A DNA stretch of 64,000 bases from Nocardioides sp. JQ2195 (GTDB taxonomy: Bacteria > Actinomycetota > Actinomycetes > Propionibacteriales > Nocardioidaceae). Shown piece by piece: positions 1 to 8,146 of this stretch. The notes below the pieces were generated by a model, which was given only the letters and a program-made list of their open reading frames with translations, made no database searches and was not told the DNA's origin. Position 1 is the stretch's first letter, and every line of letters begins with the position of its first letter. The position numbers were made by a program, and so were the translations under genes. The stretch lies in contig NZ_CP050902.1 of assembly GCF_012272695.1 (NCBI RefSeq), positions 1,178,001-1,242,000 on the forward strand. The letters are read 5' to 3'.

Positions 1-500
1 TCGTCCGTCAGCCACTGCTCGCGCAGGGTGTCGACCCGGCCGCCGGTGATCGGCGGCCACATCTCGCACGGCACGAAGTCGTCGAGCACGACGATCCCGC
101 CCTGCTCGACGAGCTCCACGATGGAGTCGACGCCGACCGCGGAGGGCGTGCCGGAGTCGAGGAACAGCAGGGAGAAGGGGCCCTTGTCGCGCAGCGTCGA
201 CCAGTCCGCGGCCAGCACCTCGACCGAGTCGTCGTCCTCGAAGATCTCCGCAGCCGCGCCAGCCAGCTTGGCGTCGAGCTCGGCGGAGATGATCCGAGCC
301 CCGGGCTGTACGCCGGAGCGCAGCCACGCCGTGCCGACGCCGCAGCCGGTGCCGAACTCGGCCAGCGTGCCCGTGCGGGTGGCGGCCAGGGTGGCCAGCA
401 GGCGGCCGGTCTCGTTGCGGCAGAACGACACGTAGCCGGACTTGCGTGAGACGTCGAAGGCGCGGGAGACGATGGAGGGGAGCTCGGGCGGGGCACTCAT
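1..500 (-). CDS. Class I SAM-dependent O-methyltransferase-like protein (C-terminus cut by window edge)
   Basis: The reverse strand reads open from an ATG at 498-500 to the window edge, about 166 residues, so the C-terminus is missing. It contains a glycine-rich motif I (AEFGTGCGVGTAWL), an acidic motif after strand beta-2 (ISAELD), and a later LLFLDSG and GGIVVLDDF segment, as in class I SAM methyltransferases of the O-methyltransferase group. Substrate cannot be told. It is divergent from the leucine leader and leuB, so the 98 nt between 501 and 598 must hold both promoters. Confidence 0.75.
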   Translation of the reverse strand, partial: MSAPPELPSIVSRAFDVSRKSGYVSFCRNETGRLLATLAATRTGTLAEFGTGCGVGTAWLRSGVQPGARIISAELDAKLAGAAAEIFEDDDSVEVLAADWSTLRDKGPFSLLFLDSGTPSAVGVDSIVELVEQGGIVVLDDFVPCEMWPPITGGRVDTLREQWLTD

Positions 501-583
501 GGGCCGAGTCTCTCATCATGGGAAAGGTGTCTCGCATCGTGAACAGTTTGTGAAACGCGGCTGCGCGGCGCCCGGAGGCGGCG

Positions 584-589
584 TACATT
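584..589 (+). promoter_or_regulatory. Candidate -10 element of the leuB leader transcript
   Basis: TACATT fits the actinobacterial TAnnnT -10 pattern and ends 9 nt before the ATG of the leader peptide at 599. Transcription would then begin within a few nt of that ATG. This would explain why the leader peptide has no well-placed ribosome binding site (the nearest GGAGG, 574-578, is 20 nt away). No clear -35 was found. Inferred from position only. Confidence 0.4.
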
Positions 590-598
590 CCTTCCATC

Positions 599-643
599 AT
601 GCGGAACGTGCTCGTACTCATTCACTGCCGCGGCGAGGCCTGA
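599..643 (+). CDS. Putative branched-chain amino-acid leader peptide upstream of leuB
   Basis: A 14-codon frame, MRNVLVLIHCRGEA, ends in TGA at 641-643. Five consecutive codons are GTG CTC GTA CTC ATT (Val-Leu-Val-Leu-Ile), the signature of attenuation leader peptides. Hairpins that overlap the end of the frame and the sequence after it could be switched by ribosome position. Leader peptides with branched-chain codons are known before ilvB and leuA in Actinobacteria. Here the next large gene is leuB, about 360 nt downstream, with one more small frame between. The role is inferred from codon content and context. Confidence 0.6.
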   Translation: MRNVLVLIHCRGEA

Positions 644-688
644 CAGAAGGCCACCTCGCCGTGGCGAGTGGTGGTTGTACGGGCCTTC
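632..688 (+). promoter_or_regulatory. Candidate attenuator: mutually exclusive hairpins after the leader peptide
   Basis: GGCGAGG (632-638, the last leader codons) pairs with CCTCGCC (654-660). GAAGGCC (646-652) pairs with GGCCTTC (682-688). An inner CTCG/CGAG pair (655-658 with 665-668) competes with the first stem. A ribosome stalled on the Val-Leu-Ile codons and one reaching the stop codon would leave different strands free. The downstream stem is followed by TTCC rather than a clean T-run, so termination versus occlusion of translation is unclear. Further hairpins lie at 749-762 (GGTCC/GGACC) and 803-815 (CCCCG/CGGGG). Confidence 0.45.
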
Positions 689-867
689 TTCCATCTGAAG
701 ACGTCCCGCGGCGGAATCGACTGCAGCTCAGCGCGATCCGCAATCTCTGGTCCTGACGGACCTTCCCGTGGCCCCGTGATCCGTGTGTCCCGGTCTCCGT
801 CTCCCCGTCGCGGGGCGTTGTCTGCCCATTCACCAACGCACCCGCACCAGACCGAACGGAGAAACCG

Positions 868-993
868 ATGTATGACATGTACCCCGAGTGGGGACCGGCC
901 AGCCACAACCCCGAGAACCCGCGCAGCCCGGAAGCGGTCCAAGCCGCTCTTGACCTGCGAGACAACGGCGGACCCCGCCCCGACGACAACTAG
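868..993 (+). CDS. Small acidic protein (41 aa) immediately upstream of leuB
   Basis: An ATG at 868 follows a good ribosome binding site (GGAG at 858-861) and opens a 41-codon frame beginning MYDMYPEWGPASHNPENP and ending with RDNGGPRPDDN before TAG at 991-993. The stop lies 9 nt before the leuB ATG, so the two are probably co-transcribed and perhaps translationally coupled. It has no transmembrane segment, no cysteines and no leucine-rich run, so it does not look like an attenuation leader. Function unknown. It could be a genuine microprotein or a coupling frame for leuB. Confidence 0.55.
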   Translation: MYDMYPEWGPASHNPENPRSPEAVQAALDLRDNGGPRPDDN

Positions 994-1002
994 ATTTCAC
1001 TC

Positions 1003-2085
1003 ATGACCAACACCTCCTCCCTCTCCGGTTGCAAGCTCGCCGTCATCCCTGGCGACGGCATCGGACCCGAAGTCACCGCCGAAGCCCTCAAGGTCCTCGA
1101 GGTGGCGGCGCCCGCCAGCGTGAAGTTCGAGCAGACCCGGTACGACCTGGGCGCCGAGCGCTACCTCACCACCGGTGAGGTCCTTCCCGACGGTGTGCTG
1201 GAGGAGATCCGCGACCACGACGCGATCCTGCTCGGGGCCGTGGGTGGCAAGCCGAACGACCCGAACCTGCCGCCCGGCATCCTCGAGCGTGGGCTCCTGC
1301 TCAAGCTCCGCTTCGAGCTCGACCACTACGTCAACCTCCGCCCGTCCCGGATCTTCCCCGGCGTCACCTCGCCGTTGTCGGAAGCGGTCATCGGGGGCGG
1401 TGAGGTCGACTTCGTCGTCGTCCGCGAAGGCACTGAAGGCCCCTACACCGGCAACGGCGGCGCCCTGCGCGTCGGTACGCCGGCAGAGGTGGCCACCGAG
1501 GTCAGCGTGAACACTGCCTTCGGTGTGGAGCGCGTCATCCGTGACGCGTTCGCCCGGGCCCAGCGCCGCCCGCGCCGGAAGCTGACCCTGGTCCACAAGA
1601 CCAACGTGCTGGTCAACGCCGGCTCCGTGTGGTGGCGCCTGTTCGAGACCGTGGGCGCCGAGTTCCCCGACGTCACCACCGACTACATGCACATCGACGC
1701 GGCGATGATCCACATGACCACGGATCCCACCCGCTTCGACGTGATCGTCACCGACAACCTCTTCGGCGACATCATCACCGACCTGGCCGCTGCCATCACC
1801 GGCGGCATCGGGCTCGCGGCGTCCGGAAACATCAACCCGGACCGCACCGCGCCCTCCATGTTCGAGCCCGTCCACGGCTCCGCGCCCGACATCGCCGGCC
1901 AGCAGGTGGCCGACCCGACCGCAGCGATCCTGTCGGCGTCCCTCCTGCTCGACCACCTCGGCCTCGCCGACGCCGCCGCTGCGATCGAGACCGCGGTGCT
2001 CGCCGACCTGTCCGAGCGCGCCCCGGGCACCTCGCGTCGTACGTCGGAAGTCGGCGACGCGATCGCCGCGCGAGTAGCCGGCTGA
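1003..2085 (+). CDS. leuB: 3-Isopropylmalate dehydrogenase
   Basis: Oxidatively decarboxylates 3-isopropylmalate to 2-oxoisocaproate with NAD+ in leucine synthesis; LeuB-type enzymes can also process the citramalate-pathway intermediate. The 360-residue protein opens with the nucleotide-fold start [13 protein letters not shown], has the substrate loop [15 protein letters not shown], the catalytic lysine segment LVHKTNVL, the metal-binding aspartates in [14 protein letters not shown] and the cofactor region [13 protein letters not shown]. Length and motifs match the short actinobacterial LeuB class. It follows a leader peptide and a 41-aa frame and is followed by a strong hairpin before ilvE. 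Confidence 0.95.
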   Translation: MTNTSSLSGCKLAVIPGDGIGPEVTAEALKVLEVAAPASVKFEQTRYDLGAERYLTTGEVLPDGVLEEIRDHDAILLGAVGGKPNDPNLPPGILERGLLLKLRFELDHYVNLRPSRIFPGVTSPLSEAVIGGGEVDFVVVREGTEGPYTGNGGALRVGTPAEVATEVSVNTAFGVERVIRDAFARAQRRPRRKLTLVHKTNVLVNAGSVWWRLFETVGAEFPDVTTDYMHIDAAMIHMTTDPTRFDVIVTDNLFGDIITDLAAAITGGIGLAASGNINPDRTAPSMFEPVHGSAPDIAGQQVADPTAAILSASLLLDHLGLADAAAAIETAVLADLSERAPGTSRRTSEVGDAIAARVAG

Positions 2086-2109
2086 CCGCTCGACTCCACC
2101 AGCACTGGT

Positions 2110-2137
2110 GCCGGGCACGTTCTTCGACGTGCCCGGC
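2110..2137 (+). terminator. Perfect 11-bp hairpin between leuB and ilvE
   Basis: GCCGGGCACGT (2110-2120) and ACGTGCCCGGC (2127-2137) pair perfectly around the loop TCTTCG. No U-run follows (ATCACTCATTTC), so this is either a T-less actinobacterial terminator or an mRNA processing or stabilising stem that sets the leuB:ilvE ratio. Confidence 0.55.
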
Positions 2138-2169
2138 ATCACTCATTTCACAGAAGGTCAGATAGTTTG

Positions 2170-3258
2170 ATGTCCATGGAGATCAGCACCACCCTGAGCG
2201 AGCAGCCCGTCGACGATGCCCGGCTGGCAGAGATCTTGGCCAACCCCGGCTTCGGCACGCACTTCACCGACCACATGTTCACCGTCGAGTGGACCCCGGA
2301 GAAGGGATGGCACGACGCCCGCATCACGCCGTACGGCCCGTTGAGCATGGATCCGGCGACCGCCGTCCTGCACTACGCGCAGGAGACCTTCGAGGGCATG
2401 AAAGCCTACCGCCAGCCGGACGGCTCCGTGGCCACGTTCCGCCCCGAGGCGAACGCCCAGCGGATGGTGCTCTCCTCGCAGCGACTCGCGTTCCCGGAGC
2501 TGCCGGTCGAGGACTTCGTGCAGGCGGTCGACGCCCTGGTGGAGGTCGACCAGCGCTGGGTGCCCGAAGCAGCGGGGGAGAAGAGCCTCTACCTGCGCCC
2601 GTTCATGATCGCCACCGAGGTGTTCCTCGGTGTGCGCCCCAGCCAGCACGTCACCTTCATGGTCATCGCCTCGCCGGCCGGCGCCTACTTCAAGGGCGGC
2701 ATCAAGCCGGTCAGCCTCTGGCTCACCGAGGAGTACACCCGCGCCGGTCGCGGCGGCATGGGTGCGGCCAAGACCGGCGGCAACTACGCCAGCTCCCTCG
2801 TGGCCCAGCAGGAGGCCACCGCCCACGGCTGCGACCAGGTGGTCTTCCTCGACGGCCAGGAGGGCACCTACATCGAAGAGCTCGGCGGCATGAACATGTA
2901 CTTCGTCTACGAGGACGGTCGCATCGTCACCCCCGAGACCGGCACCATCCTCGAGGGCATCACCCGCTCCAGCGTCATCGAGCTGGCCGAGGGACTGGGC
3001 CACAAGGTCGAGGAGCGCAAGATCTCCATCGACGAGTGGCGCGAGGGCGTGGCCAGCGGTGCGATCACCGAGATCTTCGCGTGTGGCACCGCCGCGGTGA
3101 TCACCCCGGTCGGCAGTCTCAAGTGGGACGGCGGCGAGGCGGACTCCGTGACCGGCGACGAGGGCGGAGAGCTGACGATGAGGATCCGCCAGGCACTGGT
3201 CGACATCCAGTACGGCCGCGCGGAGGACACTCACGGCTGGATGCACCGCATCGGCTGA
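2170..3258 (+). CDS. ilvE: Branched-chain amino-acid aminotransferase
   Basis: PLP enzyme that transfers the amino group between glutamate and the 2-oxo acids of leucine, isoleucine and valine. The 362-residue product has fold-type IV features: HYAQETFEGMKAYR near the start, the PLP lysine segment AAKTGGNYASSL, EELGGMNMYFV, and GTAAVITPVGS near the C-terminus. Start choice: AGAAGG at 2152-2157 precedes TTG 2167 by 9 nt and ATG 2170 by 12 nt; the ATG is used here. The next in-frame ATG (2176) is too far from the site. Same strand as leuB, 84 nt away across a hairpin. Confidence 0.94.
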   Translation: MSMEISTTLSEQPVDDARLAEILANPGFGTHFTDHMFTVEWTPEKGWHDARITPYGPLSMDPATAVLHYAQETFEGMKAYRQPDGSVATFRPEANAQRMVLSSQRLAFPELPVEDFVQAVDALVEVDQRWVPEAAGEKSLYLRPFMIATEVFLGVRPSQHVTFMVIASPAGAYFKGGIKPVSLWLTEEYTRAGRGGMGAAKTGGNYASSLVAQQEATAHGCDQVVFLDGQEGTYIEELGGMNMYFVYEDGRIVTPETGTILEGITRSSVIELAEGLGHKVEERKISIDEWREGVASGAITEIFACGTAAVITPVGSLKWDGGEADSVTGDEGGELTMRIRQALVDIQYGRAEDTHGWMHRIG

Positions 3259-3370
3259 CAGACCGCCGGTCGCGCCCGGTCGTCGTGCGCACGGTGTCGC
3301 CGTACGCCGGGACCGGTGCGGCGCGCGGGTTGGCAGGGTTGGTCGGCCCAGTTGCGGGTAATCTCGCGAT

Positions 3371-4984
3371 GTGACGACGACCGCTGGCGACACCCCCGGG
3401 CAGCAGGCTCCACCCGGGATGCGTGTGGGTGACTACACCCTGCTGGCGCGCATCGGCGAAGGTGGGATGGGCGTGGTCCACCTCGCCCAGAAGCCTGGTG
3501 GCGAGCGGGTGGCGCTCAAGGTCCTGCGCCCCCACGTGGTCAGCGACGACGAGGCGCGTGCCCGGCTGGCGCGCGAGGTCAGCTCGCTGTCCCGGGTGCG
3601 CAGCGCCCGGGTCGGGGAGATCGTCGACGCCGACCCCTGGGGCCCGATCCCGTTCGTGGCCACACGCTACGTCCCCGGCCTCGCCCTCAACGCCCACGTC
3701 CGCGAGGAGGGCGCGTTGCGTGGGGACGACCTGGTCTGGTTCGCGAAGGGTCTCCTCGAGGCGCTGCGGGCGGTGCACCGGGTCGGCGTGCTCCATCGCG
3801 ACGTCAAGCCGTCCAACGTGTTGATGGAAGGACGCAACCCCGTCCTGATCGACTTCGGCCTGGCCCGGTCCGCCGAGGACGCGAGCATCACGCGCACCGG
3901 CTGGTTGCTGGGCACGCCCGGCTACCTGGCACCCGAGATCCTCTACGGCCACACACCGACAGAAGCCGCCGACCTCCACTCGTGGGCCGCGACCGTGGCC
4001 TTCGCCGGCACCGGGCGGCCGCCGTTCGGCAGCGGCCCCTCGGTCGCGGTCATGGACCGGGTCAGGCGCGGCGAGCACGACCTCAGTGGCCTCGACCCGG
4101 AGCTGGTGCGGCTGATCGCGGCAGCACTCGCGCCCGAGCCGTCCGAGCGCCCACGGCTCGAGGAGCTCCTCGACGCCCTCGACGGATCGGCGACCCGGGA
4201 GAGACCGCGGGGCGCGGTGCAGGAACCGGCGACCTTGCCGCTCGCCGGCCTTGATGCCCAGAGCCGACTCGACGGGGACGCCCCGCGCACCCTCCGGTTC
4301 GACGACGAGACGCCCCGGGGTCGTTCGCCGCACACGGACCGCCCGGTGCCGATGCGTGAGCCCTACCAGCAGCCCCCACCCCTGGCCCCGCCCGTGCGGA
4401 CCGGGTGGACCGAGCGCCTGCGCCGGTGGGTCCTGGGCGCGGCTCTCCTCGCAGCAGTCGCCGCCGGGGTCGTGCTGGCGCCCGCCGTGACGTGCGCGGT
4501 CGTCGCCGCCGCGACCGTTGTCCTGCGCAGCCTGTCCCTCTCGAGCAGCGCCGCGCGGGCACGCCGTGAGGCACGAGGTGCCAAGTGGTACGACGGAGTG
4601 CTCGCCGTCGGCTCGGCTCCCTGGCACTTCCTCGTCTCGCTGCCGGGAACCCTCATGCTCCTGGTGTGGACCGCGCTCATCGTCGCGTGCGTGGGGCTGG
4701 TCCTGGTCGCGCTCCGGCTCGATGACCTCGTCGTCCTCGGCGTGAGCGGGTTGGCCCTCGGGGTCTTCCACTGGACCGGCCCCGGCAGCTCACGGCTGCG
4801 TTCGCCGACCTCTGGGGTCGGCAGGGCGCTGGCCCGGGCCACTATGCCGTGGGCGCTCAGCACGCTCCTCCTGCTCGCGTCGGCGGCAGCCATGCTCTGG
4901 GTGGCCGAGGGAGGGGGCACGTCGTGGTTCCCCCTCGACGCCTCCCCCTGGGGCGCGGGCACGTGGCTGGGACGCCACGTCTGA
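3371..4984 (+). CDS. Membrane-anchored Ser/Thr protein kinase (PknB/PknD-like, no PASTA)
   Basis: Hanks-type kinase that phosphorylates proteins on Ser/Thr. Residues 20-270 carry the full set: glycine loop IGEGGMGVVHLA (28-39), ATP lysine K50 in VALKVL, catalytic LHRDVKPSNV (D144), DFG at 161-163 and GYLAPEIL. A proline-rich linker follows, then a C-terminal part with about four hydrophobic helices (from roughly residue 355), so it is a polytopic rather than single-pass receptor and has no extracellular PASTA domains. The GTG start has TAATCT 6 nt upstream (3359-3364), consistent with a leaderless transcript. Signal and substrates unknown. Confidence 0.9.
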   Translation: MTTTAGDTPGQQAPPGMRVGDYTLLARIGEGGMGVVHLAQKPGGERVALKVLRPHVVSDDEARARLAREVSSLSRVRSARVGEIVDADPWGPIPFVATRYVPGLALNAHVREEGALRGDDLVWFAKGLLEALRAVHRVGVLHRDVKPSNVLMEGRNPVLIDFGLARSAEDASITRTGWLLGTPGYLAPEILYGHTPTEAADLHSWAATVAFAGTGRPPFGSGPSVAVMDRVRRGEHDLSGLDPELVRLIAAALAPEPSERPRLEELLDALDGSATRERPRGAVQEPATLPLAGLDAQSRLDGDAPRTLRFDDETPRGRSPHTDRPVPMREPYQQPPPLAPPVRTGWTERLRRWVLGAALLAAVAAGVVLAPAVTCAVVAAATVVLRSLSLSSSAARARREARGAKWYDGVLAVGSAPWHFLVSLPGTLMLLVWTALIVACVGLVLVALRLDDLVVLGVSGLALGVFHWTGPGSSRLRSPTSGVGRALARATMPWALSTLLLLASAAAMLWVAEGGGTSWFPLDASPWGAGTWLGRHV

Positions 4985-5030
4985 TCCGAGCGTCGCGAAG
5001 CTGTGGCCCGCGGCTGGCCGGGGGCAGCGA

Positions 5031-5666
5031 TCAGGCGTTGGAGACCCGAGGGCCGGGAACCCTGCCCCGGTTGACGGCGGCCATGTGCTCGCCGGCCAGT
5101 CGGCGCAGAGCCGAGAAGATCGGATCGAGCAGCACCAGCGAGGCCGCCAGGGCCTGGGGACGCTCGGCGTCGGGCAGGGAGTCGAGCTCGGCCTGGTCGC
5201 TGCGTGCGACGTGGGCGGCGGCCTCGGCGCAGACCCGGAGCCGGTCCTGGTCGACGTCCAGGCCCACGGAACGGGCCGCCTCGAGGGCGTTCCGGAGCGC
5301 GGGGAGGTGCGGGGAGTCGGGGGCGATGTGCCAGCCCATCTCACGCAGCACGTCGGCATCGGCGGTCCGGTCGTCGAACCGGGTGTCGGCCGGACCGGCA
5401 ATGGCGGCCTGGACCAGCGACACCCTCACGTCAGGGTCTCCGACCGGCAGGTCGATGGCGTCCAGGATCCGTTGGATCTCGGCCAGCGACAGGCGCCCGG
5501 CACCGAGCATCGCGCGAATCAGGCGGAGCCGGGCCAGGTGGGTCTCGTCGTACAACGCCTGGGTGGCGCTGGTGGCGAACCCGGGGTGCAGCAGGCCGGA
5601 GCGGAGATAGAACTTCACGGTACCGACGGGCAACCCGGCGCGCTCACTGAGCTTGCTGATGCGCAT
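5031..5666 (-). CDS. MerR-family transcriptional regulator
   Basis: A 211-residue DNA-binding protein. The N-terminus MRISKLSERAGLPVGTVKFYLRSGLLHPG is a MerR winged helix-turn-helix in which the usual YYE motif reads FYLRSGLL, followed by the Y-DE-HLARLRLIRAML dimerisation helix. The C-terminal ~110 residues form an unassigned effector domain with only one cysteine and no obvious metal motif. It is convergent with the kinase and divergent from the cimA leader; the 138 nt between 5667 and 5804 would contain its promoter and possible operator. Target not evident. Confidence 0.85.
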   Translation of the reverse strand: MRISKLSERAGLPVGTVKFYLRSGLLHPGFATSATQALYDETHLARLRLIRAMLGAGRLSLAEIQRILDAIDLPVGDPDVRVSLVQAAIAGPADTRFDDRTADADVLREMGWHIAPDSPHLPALRNALEAARSVGLDVDQDRLRVCAEAAAHVARSDQAELDSLPDAERPQALAASLVLLDPIFSALRRLAGEHMAAVNRGRVPGPRVSNA

Positions 5667-5804
5667 GGTGGACTTCCTTCACGATGTTGCTGTCGATCGA
5701 CTGATCAAGCCTAGGTCGCAGAACCCGGGTTCCGCAGGCAAATGGGCAGGGTCGCATCGCGAGACACCGGCCACAGGTCGAGGAGTCCGTGTCACACTGG
5801 CGCG

Positions 5805-5834
5805 GTGAGCCACAGCACGATCATCATTGCCTAG
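5805..5834 (+). CDS. Putative isoleucine leader peptide of cimA
   Basis: A nine-codon frame GTG AGC CAC AGC ACG ATC ATC ATT GCC TAG encodes MSHSTIIIA, with three consecutive isoleucine codons just before the end. The -10-like CACACT (5793-5798) lies 6 nt before the GTG and no ribosome binding site is seen, so the transcript may be leaderless. The stop codon runs directly into the first of two perfect hairpins, the second a typical intrinsic terminator. cimA, which makes an isoleucine precursor, follows 83 nt later. This is the classic layout of translation-coupled attenuation; the role is inferred. Confidence 0.7.
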   Translation: MSHSTIIIA

Positions 5835-5885
5835 CGCGTCAGGGTTTCCTGACGCGCAACCTCTCGTTCCTCGAGAGGTTTTTTT
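5834..5885 (+). terminator. Attenuator of cimA: pause-type hairpin plus intrinsic terminator
   Basis: Stem 1 is GCGCGTCAGG (5834-5843) with CCTGACGCGC (5848-5857), 10 perfect pairs around GTTT, beginning at the last base of the leader stop codon. Stem 2 is AACCTCTCG (5858-5866) with CGAGAGGTT (5872-5880), 9 perfect pairs, followed by an unbroken run of T to 5885. That is an intrinsic terminator placed before cimA, so it must be bypassed for expression. A strong antiterminator partner is not obvious; GGTT (5843-5846) can pair with AACC (5858-5861) but weakly. Confidence 0.8.
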
Positions 5886-5917
5886 GTTGCCCGAGCCGAC
5901 CGACGAAGTGAGCTGAG

Positions 5918-7498
5918 ATGGACCTCCAGGGGCCGTTCCACGTCTACGACACCACGATGCGCGACGGCGCGCAGCAGGAGGGGCTGAACCTCTCCGTCGC
6001 CGACAAGCTCACCATTGCCGGCCTGCTCGACGAGCTCGGTGTCGGCTTCATCGAGGGCGGCTGGCCGGGCGCGAACCCGAAGGACACCGAGTTCTTCCGC
6101 CGTGCCGCCGATGAGCTCAGCCTGCAGAACGCCGAGCTGGTCGCCTTCGGCGCGACGCGCAAGGCGGGGGCGGCTGCGGCTGACGACCCCCAGGTCGCCG
6201 CACTGCGGGAGAGCCGCGCGCCCTACGTCACCCTGGTCGCCAAGTCGCACACGCGCCACGTCGAGCTGGCGCTGCGCACCACCCTCGCGGAGAACCTGGC
6301 CATGGTGCGCGACACGGTGGCCCACCTGCGCTCCGAGGGTCAGACGGTGTTCCTCGATGCCGAGCACTTCTTCGACGGCTTCCGCCTCGACCGGTCCTAC
6401 GCGCTGGAGGTGCTGCGCACGGCGTACGACGCCGGTGCCGAGGTGGTCGCGCTGTGCGACACCAACGGCGGGATGCTGCCCCACTGGGTCGGTGAGATCG
6501 TCGCCGACGTGATCGCCGAGACCGGCGGACGGGTCGGCATCCACGCCCACAACGACACGGGTTGCGCGGTCGCGAACTCGGTCGCGGCCGTGCAGGCCGG
6601 GGCCACCCACGTGCAGGGCTGCATGAACGGGTACGGCGAGCGCACCGGCAACGCCGACCTGGTCACCGTGGTCGCGAACCTCGAGCTCAAGCTGGGCCGG
6701 CGGGTGCTCCCGGAGGGTGCGCTGGCCGAGTCCACCCGGATCGCCCACGCGGTCGCCGACATCACCAACTTCCCGCCCGCCTCCCGCCAGCCGTACGTCG
6801 GCACCTCCGCGTTCGCGCACAAGGCCGGCCTGCACGCCTCCGCGATCAAGGTGGACCCGAACCTCTACCAGCACCTCGACCCGGTCGAGGTCGGCAACGA
6901 CATGCGGCTGCTGGTCTCCGACATGGCCGGGCGGGCCTCGATCGAGCTGAAGGGCAAGCAGCTCGGCTACGACCTGTCCGGTGACAAGGACCTCGTCACC
7001 CGCCTGACCAACAAGGTCAAGGACCTGGAGTCGCGCGGCTTCACCTTCGAGGCCGCCGATGCGTCCTTCGAGCTGTTGCTGGTGGAGGAGGCCGAGGGCG
7101 CGCGGCCGTCGTACTTCGACGTCGAGTCGTGGCGGGTCATCACCGAGACGACGCCCGACGACGAGGCAGCCTCCGAGGCGACGGTGAAGCTGCGGGCCGG
7201 GGGAGAGCGGTTCGTGGTGACCGGAGAGGGCAACGGCCCGGTGAACGCGCTCGACCACGCGTTGCGGCAGGCCATCGGCCAGGCGTATCCGGAGGTCGCG
7301 AAGTTCGAGCTGATCGACTACAAGGTGCGGATCTTCGACCAGGGGCACGGCACCGACGCGACCACGCGTGTGCTGATCGAGACGAGTGACGGTGAGTCCT
7401 CGTGGGTGACGGTCGGCGTCGGCCACAACGTGATCGAGGCGTCGTGGGGTGCGCTGGTCGACGGCCTGACGTTCGGCCTGCGGCGTCACCACGTCTGA
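5918..7498 (+). CDS. cimA: (R)-citramalate synthase
   Basis: Condenses pyruvate with acetyl-CoA to citramalate, opening a threonine-independent route to 2-oxobutyrate and isoleucine; LeuCD and LeuB carry out the next steps. The 526-residue protein has the DRE-TIM fold signature YDTTMRDGAQQEGL and the segment FIEGGWPGANPKD that is typical of the CimA branch rather than LeuA, then the metal-binding HAHNDTGCAVANS, and HVQGCMNGYGERTGNADL. The C-terminal ~130 residues form a LeuA-type regulatory domain. An isoleucine-coding leader and terminator precede it, which fits feedback by isoleucine. Confidence 0.93.
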   Translation: MDLQGPFHVYDTTMRDGAQQEGLNLSVADKLTIAGLLDELGVGFIEGGWPGANPKDTEFFRRAADELSLQNAELVAFGATRKAGAAAADDPQVAALRESRAPYVTLVAKSHTRHVELALRTTLAENLAMVRDTVAHLRSEGQTVFLDAEHFFDGFRLDRSYALEVLRTAYDAGAEVVALCDTNGGMLPHWVGEIVADVIAETGGRVGIHAHNDTGCAVANSVAAVQAGATHVQGCMNGYGERTGNADLVTVVANLELKLGRRVLPEGALAESTRIAHAVADITNFPPASRQPYVGTSAFAHKAGLHASAIKVDPNLYQHLDPVEVGNDMRLLVSDMAGRASIELKGKQLGYDLSGDKDLVTRLTNKVKDLESRGFTFEAADASFELLLVEEAEGARPSYFDVESWRVITETTPDDEAASEATVKLRAGGERFVVTGEGNGPVNALDHALRQAIGQAYPEVAKFELIDYKVRIFDQGHGTDATTRVLIETSDGESSWVTVGVGHNVIEASWGALVDGLTFGLRRHHV

Positions 7499-7604
7499 CC
7501 GTCGGCGACGCACGTGGGCTGGCTCACGGCTGGCACCGGAATTCCGCTCAGGCAACACGGGTTGGGGAAGACAGCTGAAGTCCCCATGACCCAGGAGCTC
7601 CTCC

Positions 7605-8132
7605 ATGTCCGACACCCGTGTCCTCGTCCTCGTCGGCAGCCTTCGCGCCGACTCCCTGAACCGTCGCATCGCCGAGACCCTGCGCGACCGCGCGCCCGAG
7701 GGCATCGACATCGAGATCGCGGAGGGCCTGGGCGAGCTGCCCTTCTACAACGAGGACCTCGACGGCGACACCGTTCCCGAGCCCGCGTCGCTGCTGCGCA
7801 AGACCGTGGCCGAGGCCGACCGGGTCCTGGTCGTCACCCCCGAGTACAACGGCACGATGCCGGCCGTCCTCAACAACGCCATCGACTGGCTCTCCCGGCC
7901 CTACGGCCAGGGTGCGCTGGTCGGCAAGCCGTTCGCGGTCATCGGCGCCACCCCCACGCCGTACGGCGGTCAGTGGGCGCACGAGCACACCCGCAAGTCG
8001 GCGACCATCGCCGGGGCGAGGGTGGTCGAGGACATCGTCGTCTCCCAGTCGGCGATGGAGGGTGACATCCTCGCCGACGAGGCGATCGTCGCGACGCTGG
8101 TCGACGCCGTGCAGGCCCTCGTCGACGCCTGA
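7605..8132 (+). CDS. NAD(P)H-dependent FMN reductase
   Basis: A 175-residue flavodoxin-fold protein of the NADPH-dependent FMN reductase family. LVGSLRADSLNRRIAETL is the phosphate-binding loop for FMN and TPEYNGTMPAVLNNAIDWLSR is the family's second signature. Such enzymes reduce free flavins, quinones or chromate; the physiological substrate cannot be read from sequence. The ATG is chosen because AGGAG lies 8 nt upstream. It is convergent with bioD and shares a terminator with it. Confidence 0.87.
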   Translation: MSDTRVLVLVGSLRADSLNRRIAETLRDRAPEGIDIEIAEGLGELPFYNEDLDGDTVPEPASLLRKTVAEADRVLVVTPEYNGTMPAVLNNAIDWLSRPYGQGALVGKPFAVIGATPTPYGGQWAHEHTRKSATIAGARVVEDIVVSQSAMEGDILADEAIVATLVDAVQALVDA

Positions 8133-8146
8133 TCCGTCCGCAGCCC

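Noticed and set aside
442-756. 104-aa forward frame across the leuB leader region
   Set aside because: Covers the methyltransferase 5' end and the structured leader in a different frame; no domain.
997-2142. 381-aa open frame on the reverse strand opposite leuB
   Set aside because: It is the complement of leuB, its composition is typical of antisense frames in high-GC DNA (His-, Gly- and Arg-rich) and it has no recognisable domain.
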